From: Geobacter sp.
GTDB lineage: Bacteria; Desulfobacterota; Desulfuromonadia; Geobacterales; Pseudopelobacteraceae
Direction: 5' to 3'
Length of the DNA: 48,920 nucleotides
Assembly (NCBI GenBank): GCA_025360785.1
Contig: JANYBN010000035.1
Coordinates: 1 to 48,920, forward strand
The position numbers and the translations under genes are program-made. The stretch's first letter is position 1; the number at the start of each line of letters is the position of its first letter. The notes under the pieces were generated by a model that saw nothing but the letters and a program-made list of their open reading frames with translations, searched no databases and was not told where the DNA came from. Below are positions 39,228 through 48,494 of the stretch, piece by piece.

Positions 39228-40084
39228 ATGGACAACAAATCTTCCAACCCACGCTATGCACAACGATTGGAGCCGGAAGAGGCTCAAAAGCACCTTGCGG
39301 TTCTGATCGATGCCGATAATGCTCAGGCCACTATTGTTGAAGGGCTGTTTGAGGAGATTGCGAAATTCGGCGTGGCCAGTGTAAAGCGTATCTACGGCGA
39401 TTGGACCGCCCCGCAGCTGGGCAGTTGGAAAAAGTGCTGCTCGAATACTCCATCAATCCGGTTCAGCAATTTGCCTATACCAAGGGGAAGAACGCCACCG
39501 ACAGCTCACTGATTATCGATGCCATGGATCTGCTCTACACACGGCGCTTTGATGGTTTCTGTCTGGTATCGAGTGACAGTGACTTCACCCGTCTGGCATC
39601 CCGCCTGAGAGAGGAGGGCTTGACGGTATACGGCTTTGGCGAAAGAAAAACTCCATTGCCCTTCGTCTCCGCCTGTGACAAGTTCATTTACACGGAGATT
39701 CTTCGTTCTCCGCTACCTCAGGTCGTTGAACCGGCTATAAGCCCGGAAAAACCGGCCGCAAAGAGTCACGGCACCCTTTCCGCCACCACTGTCACAGCCG
39801 AAGGCAAACCGCCGGCAGTTCCGGCTCACATAAAAACCAAAGTGCCGCTGGATATGATAGCAAAGGTGATCGACGACATATCCGATGAAAGTGGTTGGAC
39901 GAATCTCGGTCCGGTCGGCACCAATATCAGCAAACTCCGTCCCGAATTTGATCCGCGCCTGTATAATTTCAAGAAACTCAGTGAATTGATCAAGGCATAT
40001 CCTAATAATTTTATCATGGAAGAACGCGTGACCAGCACTACCGGAGGCAAGTCGCTGTATGTGAAGAATGCAAAGGGCAAATAG
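39228..40084 (+). pseudogene. NYN-domain / LOTUS-type protein gene with a -1 frameshift
   Basis: The 5' frame (39228-39512) gives an NYN start with LIDADNAQ and VKRIYGDW. After LGSWKK the family sequence continues in the -1 frame (from GTG at 39434) as VLLEYSINPVQQFAYTKGKN, with SSDSDFTRL and a C-terminal OST-HTH/LOTUS-like domain (LDMIAKVIDDISDESGW). The break lies in a five-A run (39429-39433); one more A would restore one continuous protein of about 285 residues. NYN proteins are PIN-like RNases. The cause is a sequencing error, a true mutation, or slippage at AAAAAG. AAGGATG precedes the ATG. Confidence 0.85.
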
Positions 40085-40112
40085 GGTGAGTCTCGTGAGG
40101 AAATTTGATGTA

Positions 40113-40144
40113 TTGACATATTTTTGGTATCACATATACTACCA
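40113..40144 (+). promoter_or_regulatory. Promoter and candidate operator of the toxin-antitoxin pair
   Basis: TTGACA (40113-40118) and TATACT (40135-40140) with a 16-nt spacer form a strong promoter. An inverted repeat TGGTA-N10-TACCA (40125-40144) overlaps the -10, a likely site for self-repression by the ribbon-helix-helix partner. The predicted start is at or next to the A of the ATG at 40147. Confidence 0.65.
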
Positions 40145-40146
40145 TT

Positions 40147-40563
40147 ATGAAAACTGACATTGTTCTGGATACCAATGTTCTCGTCACGGCGCTCAAATCA
40201 TCGCGTGGTGCTTCGTTTCGTCTGTTGTCTTTGGTGGAACATGACCTGTTTACCCTGCATGTATCCACTCCTCTCGTAACAGAATACGAAGCGGTTTTGA
40301 AACGTGGTCTAACGTCGCTGTTGGCTGAAGAGATCGACGATGTCATAGATTATCTTTGTTCGAAAGCTGTTCTGGATAAAATCTTTTATCTGTGGCGGCC
40401 GGTGTTGAAAGACCCGGATGATGATTTTGTTCTGGAGCTTGCTGTCAAAGCCAACGCGACCATTGTCACCTGGAGCGTAGCAGACTTTAAACGCGCCGCG
40501 CGGTTTGGTGTTGATGTTATGACGCCGCGTGAATTTTTAGCAACCCTGGAGGTACAACCATGA
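40147..40563 (+). CDS. PIN-domain toxin-type protein
   Basis: The 138-residue protein is a PIN-domain RNase of the putative-toxin type. Acidic residues are visible in IVLDTNVLV (Asp8), VTEYEAVLK and KDPDDDFVLELA, with TWSVADFKRA near the end. It likely cleaves RNA when free of its partner. It has no ribosome site; its ATG falls about 7 nt after the -10, so the mRNA is probably leaderless. It overlaps the downstream ribbon-helix-helix gene by four bases (ATGA). The toxin-first order is less usual but known. Confidence 0.87.
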   Translation: MKTDIVLDTNVLVTALKSSRGASFRLLSLVEHDLFTLHVSTPLVTEYEAVLKRGLTSLLAEEIDDVIDYLCSKAVLDKIFYLWRPVLKDPDDDFVLELAVKANATIVTWSVADFKRAARFGVDVMTPREFLATLEVQP

Positions 40564-40796
40564 GCGCAATCAGTGTTCGTCTCCCAGATTCGATCCATAA
40601 AATGGCAAAAGAAGTTGCCAGCGAGGATCACATCTCTCTCAATCAGTTCATCGCTTCGGCGGTGGCCGAAAAACTCTCCGCCCTCACCACTGAAACTTAC
40701 CTTGCCGGTCGTGCTGCTCGCGGCTCAGTTGACAAGTTCCGCGCTGCTCTGGCCAAGGTTCCTGTAGTTGAACCGGAAGAGTTTGATCGGATGTGA
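40560..40796 (+). CDS. Ribbon-helix-helix antitoxin-type protein
   Basis: The 78-residue protein opens with SAISVRLPDSIHKMAKEVA and continues with ISLNQFIASAVAEKLSAL, a ribbon-helix-helix (HicB/Arc-type) DNA-binding domain. The C-terminal tail (AALAKVPVVEPEEFDRM) should be the part that blocks the PIN partner. GGAGG precedes the ATG by 7 nt, stronger than anything before the toxin. It is likely the antitoxin and the repressor of the pair. Confidence 0.85.
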   Translation: MSAISVRLPDSIHKMAKEVASEDHISLNQFIASAVAEKLSALTTETYLAGRAARGSVDKFRAALAKVPVVEPEEFDRM

Positions 40797-40849
40797 TTTT
40801 GTCTCAATTCCTGGAAGGTTCTGAAACAGCTGGACAAAGGAAGGAATCG

Positions 40850-40874
40850 AGTCGGTGACAAATTGTCACCGACT
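40850..40874. repeat. Perfect 12-bp inverted repeat
   Basis: AGTCGGTGACAA (40850-40861) and TTGTCACCGACT (40863-40874) are perfect complements around one base. It lies about 55 nt after the antitoxin stop and could end transcription or form one end of the structured element that follows. Confidence 0.75.
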
Positions 40875-40928
40875 GTACCTCAAATCTATTCTTAAACCGG
40901 AGAAACCGGGAAGTGTCACTGGTTTCCA

Positions 40929-41050
40929 CCTCCGATTGCGGTCGGAGGAACGGAGACGGCGGATGATCGGTTGCGTGTCCGCCCGCAGACGGACGAACAT
41001 GCGAATGGATCAGGATCCACTACGGGGACCGATCATCCGCCGCCTCCGTT
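40929..41050. other. Highly palindromic 122-nt element
   Basis: CCTCCGA (40929-40935) pairs with TCGGAGG (40942-40948). Directly after it, a 22-nt arm (40949-40970) pairs with 41029-41050 with one mismatch. The 58-nt loop of that stem holds two more hairpins: GTCCG with CGGAC (40977-40994) and TGGATC-AG-GATCCA (41006-41019). No ORF with a sensible product is present. It could be a structured RNA, a non-autonomous mobile element or a repeat palindrome of the REP type. Confidence 0.55.
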
Positions 41051-41080
41051 GAATGCCATTTGCAATATATCGGAGGGGAA

Positions 41081-41230
41081 ATGAAAGTTGCTATTTATCT
41101 TGTCGAACACGGACCGTTAAGAGAACCTAGATTTATTGAACTCCAATACAGACGCATCATGCAATATATACAACCGACAGGTATTAAAATCCCGCCGAAA
41201 AGAGTTGCGAAACAATTCCACACCGGCTGA
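41081..41230 (+). CDS. Possible 49-residue ORF overlapping the DUF559 gene
   Basis: GGAGGGGAA directly precedes the ATG, a strong ribosome site. The product begins MKVAIYLVEHGPLREPRFIE, which looks protein-like, but the second half overlaps the DUF559 gene in another frame. It may be a short real peptide, a translational lead-in for the downstream gene, or the remnant of a gene interrupted by insertion of the downstream sequence. No family is recognised. Confidence 0.3.
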   Translation: MKVAIYLVEHGPLREPRFIELQYRRIMQYIQPTGIKIPPKRVAKQFHTG

Positions 41231-41543
41231 AGTCAAGCTCTGGAGTATGTTGCAGCATAGCAATCTTGGCGGCTATAAATTCCGGCGGCAACACAGTGTC
41301 GGGGCATACATTCTGGATTTTTACTGTCCATCTGAAAGGTTGGCAATTGAACTGGACGGTGATTCACATTTTACTGACGATGCGATTGAGTATGATGGTG
41401 TAAGAACTACCTATTTGAACGCATTGAAGATCAAGGTGCTCAGGTTCCTGAATACAGACGTTTACAATAATTTGAATATTGTCTGTGAACGGATTTTGGA
41501 GGAGCTCACAGGCGAAAACCTTACCACCCCCCAACCCCCTTAA
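41136..41543 (+). CDS. DUF559 endonuclease-like protein
   Basis: The 135-residue product matches DUF559 from about residue 15: RRKELRNNSTPAEVKLWS, FRRQHSVGAYILDFYCP and LAIELDGDSHF, which together form a PD-(D/E)XK-type nuclease core (the catalytic Asp and Glu lie in ILDFYC and AIELDG). The only start in frame after the upstream stop (41118) is TTG at 41136, without a ribosome site. It may depend on the overlapping upstream ORF. Its C-terminal PQPP runs into a C-rich/G-rich hairpin (41535-41556) at the stop. Such genes are often mobile or repetitive. Confidence 0.75.
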   Translation: MNSNTDASCNIYNRQVLKSRRKELRNNSTPAEVKLWSMLQHSNLGGYKFRRQHSVGAYILDFYCPSERLAIELDGDSHFTDDAIEYDGVRTTYLNALKIKVLRFLNTDVYNNLNIVCERILEELTGENLTTPQPP

Positions 41544-41725
41544 ATACAGGAGGGGGGGGCTAAAAGCAGTCAGGTTGGTCGATCAACATTTTGTGAGAAG
41601 GAAGAAGCCTTTGGTTCTGAACCACATTAATGCAGCTTTTTCAAACCATAAATTATGTTATAGTGACCCCATGAAACCTAAAGAGAAATACTCGCACTGA
41701 ATTCTTCCAACAACAGGCCCCACTC

Positions 41726-41803
41726 ATGCCATCACCCACCGATACCACCCGTTTCGTAATACTCACCCTCCTCTTCGTGTTGGGCTGGAACTCAATACGT
41801 TGA
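41726..41803 (+). pseudogene. Short ORF resembling the N-terminus of a membrane protein
   Basis: MPSPTDTTRFVILTLLFVLG is followed by a stop after five more residues. It has a credible membrane segment but no ribosome site and no continuation in other frames that I can see. It may be the remnant of a truncated membrane-protein gene. The rest of the 323-nt gap (41544-41866) holds the DUF559 hairpin and a likely pcnB promoter. Confidence 0.3.
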
Positions 41804-41829
41804 GCAAAATTTGTATTTCATATTATATT
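41800..41829 (+). promoter_or_regulatory. Putative pcnB promoter
   Basis: TTGAGC (41800-41805) and TATATT (41824-41829) with an 18-nt spacer lie about 38 nt before the pcnB start, in an AT-rich stretch. Confidence 0.45.
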
Positions 41830-41866
41830 AAGTCACGTAACTTCGGACAGGGAGTGCTGTAACAGA

Positions 41867-43237
41867 ATGAATAAGAAAAAAAGCCCTGAAAAAAGCGGCC
41901 AGGTGGTTATCACACGGCAGGAGCACGGGATCTCCCGCAAGCTCATGAGCCCGAACGCTCTGCGCGTTCTCTACCGGCTGAAGGATAACGGCTTTGTCGC
42001 TTATCTCGTCGGCGGCTGTGTGCGCGACCTCCTGCTTGGACGAGAGCCGAAGGATTTTGACGTTGTGACCAACGCCACCCCAAGCGAGGTGAAACGAATG
42101 TTCCGCAGCTGTCGTCTGGTCGGACGGCGGTTCCGCCTCGCACACATTCACTTCCATGAAGAGATCATCGAGGTGGCGACTTTCCGTTCCCAGGCGCCCG
42201 ATGAGCCGGAACCAGAGGCGGTGGAGACGCGCAGGGGGGAACAGCGGCAGCGACACCCTCACACGCTGAAGGATGACGATGGCATGATCCTGCGGGACAA
42301 CGTTTTTGGCACCCCCGAAGAAGACGCCCTGCGCCGCGACTTCACCGTCAACGCGCTTGCCTACGATATTGCTGATTTCTCGATCATCGACTTCGCCGGC
42401 GGCCTCGCCGACCTGGGCTCCGGCATCATCCGGACCATCGGCGAGCCGGTGGTCCGTTTTCAGGAAGACCCGGTGCGTATGCTGCGGGCGGTGCGGTTTG
42501 CCGCCCAGCTCGGTTTCACGATGGCAGAAGAGACCCGGAAGGCGTTGGTCGCCTCCGCCGATACCATCGTCCGTGCCGCACCGGCGCGTCTCTATGAAGA
42601 GATGCTCAAAATCCTGTTCTCGGGAGAAGCGGCGAAATGCTGCGACCTCCTCCGCCAGACCGGTCTCTTTGCGGCGCTTTTCCCGGCTTTCTCAGCCTGG
42701 CTGGGCGCCGAAAGCGAAGGCTTCCCCCACACCAGTTTCGGCGAGATGCTCACCTGCGTAGATTCCCGCGTTCAGCAGGGGGACAAGATCTCCCAGTCGC
42801 TCCTCCTGGCACTTCTTTTTGGCGAGTACCTCGACGAGAAGGCGGATAACTTCCGCCGCCAGGGTATGCCGTGGCAGCAGAGTGTGGATGCCGCGACAGC
42901 TGAGTTCCTGGGAGAAGTCTGCCCGTTCATTCAGATCCCGAACCGCGCCGGGTTTGCGCTCCGCGACATCATTGCCCAGCAGTCGCGCCTGAAGCAAATC
43001 CCCGGCCGCCGGCCGCAATTGTTCATCGCCCGAAAGGATTTCAACGACATTGTCGAATACTGCCGGTTCACCCGTGGCGGCAAGAAGGATGTTGCCAGGC
43101 AGCTTGAATGGTGGCTGGCCCAGACAGCGCAGCAGGAGCAGGAGCCGCTACTCGAACGCACCGAAGAGACCGGGGCGCCGACGCGGAAGAAGAAACGCCG
43201 CCGCCGTCGAAAATCGCATGGAGTGCATCAGGAATGA
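41867..43237 (+). CDS. pcnB: Poly(A) polymerase I-type nucleotidyltransferase
   Basis: The 456-residue protein has the class II nucleotidyltransferase core: VGGCVRDLLLGREPKDFDVV with the DFD metal ligands, RRFRLAHIHF, then the region around LRRDFTVNALAYD and VRMLRAVRFAAQLGF. The basic C-terminal tail (RKKKRRRRRKS) is typical of poly(A) polymerases rather than CCA-adding enzymes and likely binds RNA. It adds A-tails to RNA 3' ends to promote decay. GGGAG lies about 12 nt before the ATG. Confidence 0.93.
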   Translation: MNKKKSPEKSGQVVITRQEHGISRKLMSPNALRVLYRLKDNGFVAYLVGGCVRDLLLGREPKDFDVVTNATPSEVKRMFRSCRLVGRRFRLAHIHFHEEIIEVATFRSQAPDEPEPEAVETRRGEQRQRHPHTLKDDDGMILRDNVFGTPEEDALRRDFTVNALAYDIADFSIIDFAGGLADLGSGIIRTIGEPVVRFQEDPVRMLRAVRFAAQLGFTMAEETRKALVASADTIVRAAPARLYEEMLKILFSGEAAKCCDLLRQTGLFAALFPAFSAWLGAESEGFPHTSFGEMLTCVDSRVQQGDKISQSLLLALLFGEYLDEKADNFRRQGMPWQQSVDAATAEFLGEVCPFIQIPNRAGFALRDIIAQQSRLKQIPGRRPQLFIARKDFNDIVEYCRFTRGGKKDVARQLEWWLAQTAQQEQEPLLERTEETGAPTRKKKRRRRRKSHGVHQE

Positions 43238-43360
43238 AATGATTCACTTTGGCATCGCTTTTTAGGAGTTTGGCACTTTGATATCTGTAGACGATGAGGA
43301 CCTGAGGCTATTAAAGAAAGACTTTCCCGCATAGAGATTCTCCGCCCGCACATACCGATC

Positions 43361-45228
43361 ATGCTGCTGCTTCTGGCCGTAACAATGGCAGCGTATGGAC
43401 GGATTCTCGGCCACGATTTCCTTTCCACCTGGGATGACAACCTCTACGTTGTTGAAAATACCGCTATCCGCACAATATCTCTGGAAAACATCCGGACATT
43501 GTTCAGCAGCTACTATGTCGGCAATTATGCACCGGTGCAGATGCTTTCCTACATGTTGGACTACCGGCTCTGGGGACTGAATGCCGCCGGGTTCCTTGCG
43601 ACAAACCTCCTGATTCACTCGTGTAACGGCCTTTTGTTTTACTGGTTGCTTTGGAAACTCTACCGTAACCGGCTGCAGGCAGCCGTTGCCGCGGCGCTGT
43701 TCCTGCTGCATCCGGTACAGGTTGAATCAGTTGCCTGGATTTCCCAGAGGAAAAACCTGCTGGCTCTGCTTTTTTTTCTGCTGGCCTGGCACGGTTACTG
43801 TCGTTATCGGGAAGCGGGTAAAGGCAAAATAGCGTATGCAACCGCCGTTATCGCCTTGTCGATGGCACTACTGGCCAAATCGGTTGCTGTGGTTTTTCCG
43901 TTGATACTATTCCTCTATGACCTCTGCTTCCCGGTAAGCGGACGACGCCTCAGGATTTTGGACAAGGTTCCGTTTATCCTTGTTGCAATAGCTATAGCAG
44001 CCGTGGCAATGAATTCCCAACTTCCCGGTGTTTCAGAGGGAGGGGGGCGGGAAGCGGCATATCACGGTGGCTCAGCACTTACGACACTGTTCACCATGCT
44101 GCCGGTGTTTTGTCGTTACCTCGGCATGATTGCCTGGCCCGTTTCGTTGAGTGCGGATTATTATCCACAGATTCACCTGACGCCGAATGCTGCCGTGATC
44201 GGCGCAGCACTTATTTTATGTATTACGGTCGCTGTCGCGGCCTGGATAGGAAAGCTTGACCGCCGTTCCGGTTTCTGGACGGCAGTTTTTGCCATAGGGC
44301 TGCTGCCGGTATCCCAGATTATCCCGCTCGTAACCCTGATGAACGATCGCTATCTGTACTTTCCGATGCTGGGCGCGGCCGCTCTTGCGGGAATATTCGC
44401 GAAACTGCTCTACTGCCGGATCGGGGAGCATCGTCGCCCCCTGTACTACCTGTTTCTGTTGCTCCCGTTGATAGCGATGGCAGCAACAACTTATCATCGC
44501 ACAGCAGTGTGGCAGAATGACATGACACTCTGGGAGGACGCGGTTGCCAAAGATCCCGGCAATTCCCGCGCCTGGTCCAAGAGCGGCGAGGCATATGTCA
44601 AACAGGGAAACCTGGGCGAGGCAAAAAAAGCTTTTGAAAGTTCCCTGGAGCTGCTTCCCGATAACATGTCAGCCCTTAATGGACTTGCGGCAATAGAGAT
44701 CATCGAGCAGGATGTTGTACAAGCGGAGCAGCTTTTGAAGACCCTTTTTCGTGTTGCACCTGACAACTCGCCGGAACTCGTTAAGGGGTTGGGCAATATG
44801 GGAAATCTCTATCTGCTGCGCGGGGAGTATGCCGCAGCTGAGAAAATGTATGACAAAGGTCTTGCCATAAACCCGGATAACGGCGATCTGCTCATGCTGC
44901 AGGGAAGTCTTGCTGTGGTGCGGCATGACCTGGAAAAAGCACGAAGATATTATGGCCGCGCCGAAGCCGTTAAAGGAGGCAATGCCGAGATTGCCTACCA
45001 ACTGGCCTGCATTGAATCTCTGGCCGGAGCAACCGATACGAGCCTCTCATGGCTGGAAATCTCTTTACAGCGAGGGTATCGCAACTACGGCAACCTTGTT
45101 AATAATGATGAACTGTCTACAGTCAGATCAAGCCAGAAATTCACCCAGCTTCTTCAGCAATATCTGCCTAAAGGAATGACAATACCGGACAAACCAAATC
45201 AGACAGTTGCCCCCGGAGGTCATGAACG

Positions 45229-45232
<4 letters not shown>
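43361..45232 (+). CDS. Multi-spanning glycosyltransferase-like protein with C-terminal TPRs
   Basis: The N-terminal two-thirds hold about ten membrane segments, with [15 protein letters not shown] after the first, typical of GT-C-like TPR proteins. Tetratricopeptide repeats follow from about residue 395 ([21 protein letters not shown], one residue over 20 in all). It may transfer sugars to exported proteins, but no activity is proven. The ATG at 43361 lacks a ribosome site; the frame is open upstream to 43298 with no ATG, GTG or TTG. Its stop overlaps glpK (ATGA). Confidence 0.75.
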
Positions 45233-46719
<1,487 letters not shown>

Positions 46720-46723
46720 CGCT

Positions 46724-47350
46724 ATGAACTCCAAATTATGGTTAATTCAATTAATTGTGCTGTTTTTCGCTTTGCCGGCGACCGCTGCGAATATCCCTGA
46801 CTTAGCCAATTGCTCTGTCAAGATTTTCACAGAGATAAGCAAGACAGGAATCTGGTCCGGGGCAGCTCCTGCGGAGTGCCCACCACAGGTTCAAGTCGAA
46901 AAGCGTCGGGATAAACTCTTCGTTACAACATGGGTTGTTGAACAGGGAAAGTCCGGATGGTTGCGGACCGCTTTTACCTGCGCAATGTCCAAGGCTGAAT
47001 TAAAATCAGAAGTTAAATCAAAACGGTCTGTCGCCAAGGCCGGAACGGACATAAATGCAAGAGCCAAACGCTTGGGACAATGCCTGGATTTAAACAAAAA
47101 GAGCAACGATGCCATTAAATGCCTCAACTATGAAAGTGAAGCCTATCTGGGGGGCAAACATGGCGGAACCGAACACAAGCTTATGATTTGGCTGGATGAC
47201 AAAGCACACCTTACAAAAGCTGAAATCGCGTATGGAGACACGTCATATACCCCCACCCCGCCTACCGACCTGTTTAACGGTGAGATCATACCTCCAGGGG
47301 CAAGAATTGATTGGAAAAGAGCTGTAATAAAACCCTCAGGTAATAAATAA
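46724..47350 (+). CDS. Exported protein of unknown function
   Basis: The 208-residue protein has a clear signal peptide (LWLIQLIVLFFALPATAA) with cleavage likely after AA. The mature part has Cys in ANCSVK, AECPPQ, FTCAMS, QCLDL and KCLNY. These could form disulfides in the periplasm. No family is recognised. It starts 4 nt after the glpK stop and has only a weak GGGTGG upstream, so translation may depend on glpK. Confidence 0.7.
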   Translation: MNSKLWLIQLIVLFFALPATAANIPDLANCSVKIFTEISKTGIWSGAAPAECPPQVQVEKRRDKLFVTTWVVEQGKSGWLRTAFTCAMSKAELKSEVKSKRSVAKAGTDINARAKRLGQCLDLNKKSNDAIKCLNYESEAYLGGKHGGTEHKLMIWLDDKAHLTKAEIAYGDTSYTPTPPTDLFNGEIIPPGARIDWKRAVIKPSGNK

Positions 47351-47399
47351 GGTCGCGAGTGAAACCCTTCGATGGGCCTCTTTGGGAGATAACAAATAT

Positions 47400-48302
47400 A
47401 TGAAATCGACAAGATGGCTCTTGGTGGTATTGCTGACGGCCCTTATTTTTGGCCTTGCGACACCGGGAATATCGAACCAGATCAAAGAACCAGCGGTTCA
47501 GACGAACAACGCCGCCATAACCTGGTATACGGGTGGTGATGCCAAGCTGGACCTCAACCCGGTACCGGTGGACATGTCATCGAGTGTTGTGCTTGCCGGA
47601 ACCACCACCGAAAAAACCTTGATCATTACCGTCGCTAAAAAAGGGGGCAAGGCGCGCAGCAACCCTGTTCCCCTCGCTGCAGACGGCTCGTTCAACGTCC
47701 GCTACCTCATTAAGGACGGTAACGGCACCTATACATTCACCTTCCTTGGCAGCGCACAAAAGAAAGCTTTGAACTATCAGGGGCTGGGCTTTTTCACCCA
47801 TACGGTCAAAGAAGCTCTTCCCGCCAACCTGCTTCACCTTGAGCTGAACGGCGAAGTCCTTGCGTTTGTCAACAAAGTTATGGGTACCTCAGTCGGAAGC
47901 GGCGAATGCTGGGATCTTGTCCAGCAGGCGCTTGATATGAACCTCGCGGACTGGACCCGCCCGACAAACTTCGGCCTTCCCCGCAGTCCTGAAACTGACG
48001 AGATCAAGGTCGGGGATATCATCCAGTTTCGAAGCGTCAAAACCACCGAGCATCTCCCCGGCGGCGGCACGCGGTGGGAGACCCTGGGCGCTCCCGATCA
48101 CACGGCGGTAATCAACAAGGTTCTTGGCAAAAAACGGTACACACTGGCGCACCAGAACGTTGGAGGCAAGCGGACTGTGATGACGAGCGATATCAACCTT
48201 GCCAAAGTTACCGGCGGGAAATACTGGATCTATCGCCCGGTGGCTCTGATGATCCGGCAGGAAGCGAAGAGGAACCTGAAAGAGAAATCATCATCGCACT
48301 GA
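47400..48302 (+). CDS. Exported protein with cysteine-peptidase-like (BBC1/AIM3-type) domain
   Basis: The ATG at 47400 follows GGGAG by 11 nt; a TTG at 47382 overlaps that site and is less likely. The 300-residue product has a signal peptide (LLVVLLTALIFGLATPG), a beta-rich region (about 35-140), and a C-terminal domain with Cys in GECWDLVQQAL, His in APDHTAVINKV and AHQNVGG near the end. That Cys-His pattern fits an NlpC/P60-like cysteine-peptidase fold of the BBC1/AIM3 type. Substrate and activity are unknown. Confidence 0.7.
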   Translation: MKSTRWLLVVLLTALIFGLATPGISNQIKEPAVQTNNAAITWYTGGDAKLDLNPVPVDMSSSVVLAGTTTEKTLIITVAKKGGKARSNPVPLAADGSFNVRYLIKDGNGTYTFTFLGSAQKKALNYQGLGFFTHTVKEALPANLLHLELNGEVLAFVNKVMGTSVGSGECWDLVQQALDMNLADWTRPTNFGLPRSPETDEIKVGDIIQFRSVKTTEHLPGGGTRWETLGAPDHTAVINKVLGKKRYTLAHQNVGGKRTVMTSDINLAKVTGGKYWIYRPVALMIRQEAKRNLKEKSSSH

Positions 48303-48344
48303 TATTTGGCTGCTGAAGACCTTTCCTCCCGCTGAACCGGAAAA

Positions 48345-48359
48345 CCGGTATGATACCGG
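48345..48359. promoter_or_regulatory. Palindrome with repeated GGTATCA half-sites
   Basis: CCGGTATGATACCGG is a perfect palindrome around one central base. GGTATCA recurs at about 48378 and 48400 in the same 190-nt gap before the DUF6178 gene, so a regulator binding site is possible. Confidence 0.4.
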
Positions 48360-48494
48360 CCAATAATGCTGCCGCCCGGTATCAAAAAGAGCAAAAAGGG
48401 GTATCATTAAGTAGGCTGCCGCCTTATAGTTCTTCGGAACATATGATCATAAAAAACCGACCCCAGGCTTGTTCCTGATTGACAAGGAGAATAT

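Noticed and set aside
40929-41050. Retron-type msr/msd RNA
   Set aside because: A long hairpin is present but no reverse transcriptase gene lies in the window and no conserved msr features could be recognised.
40855-41052. 65-codon ORF in the palindromic element
   Set aside because: It reads through the stems, giving an Arg-rich nonsense product without a start signal.
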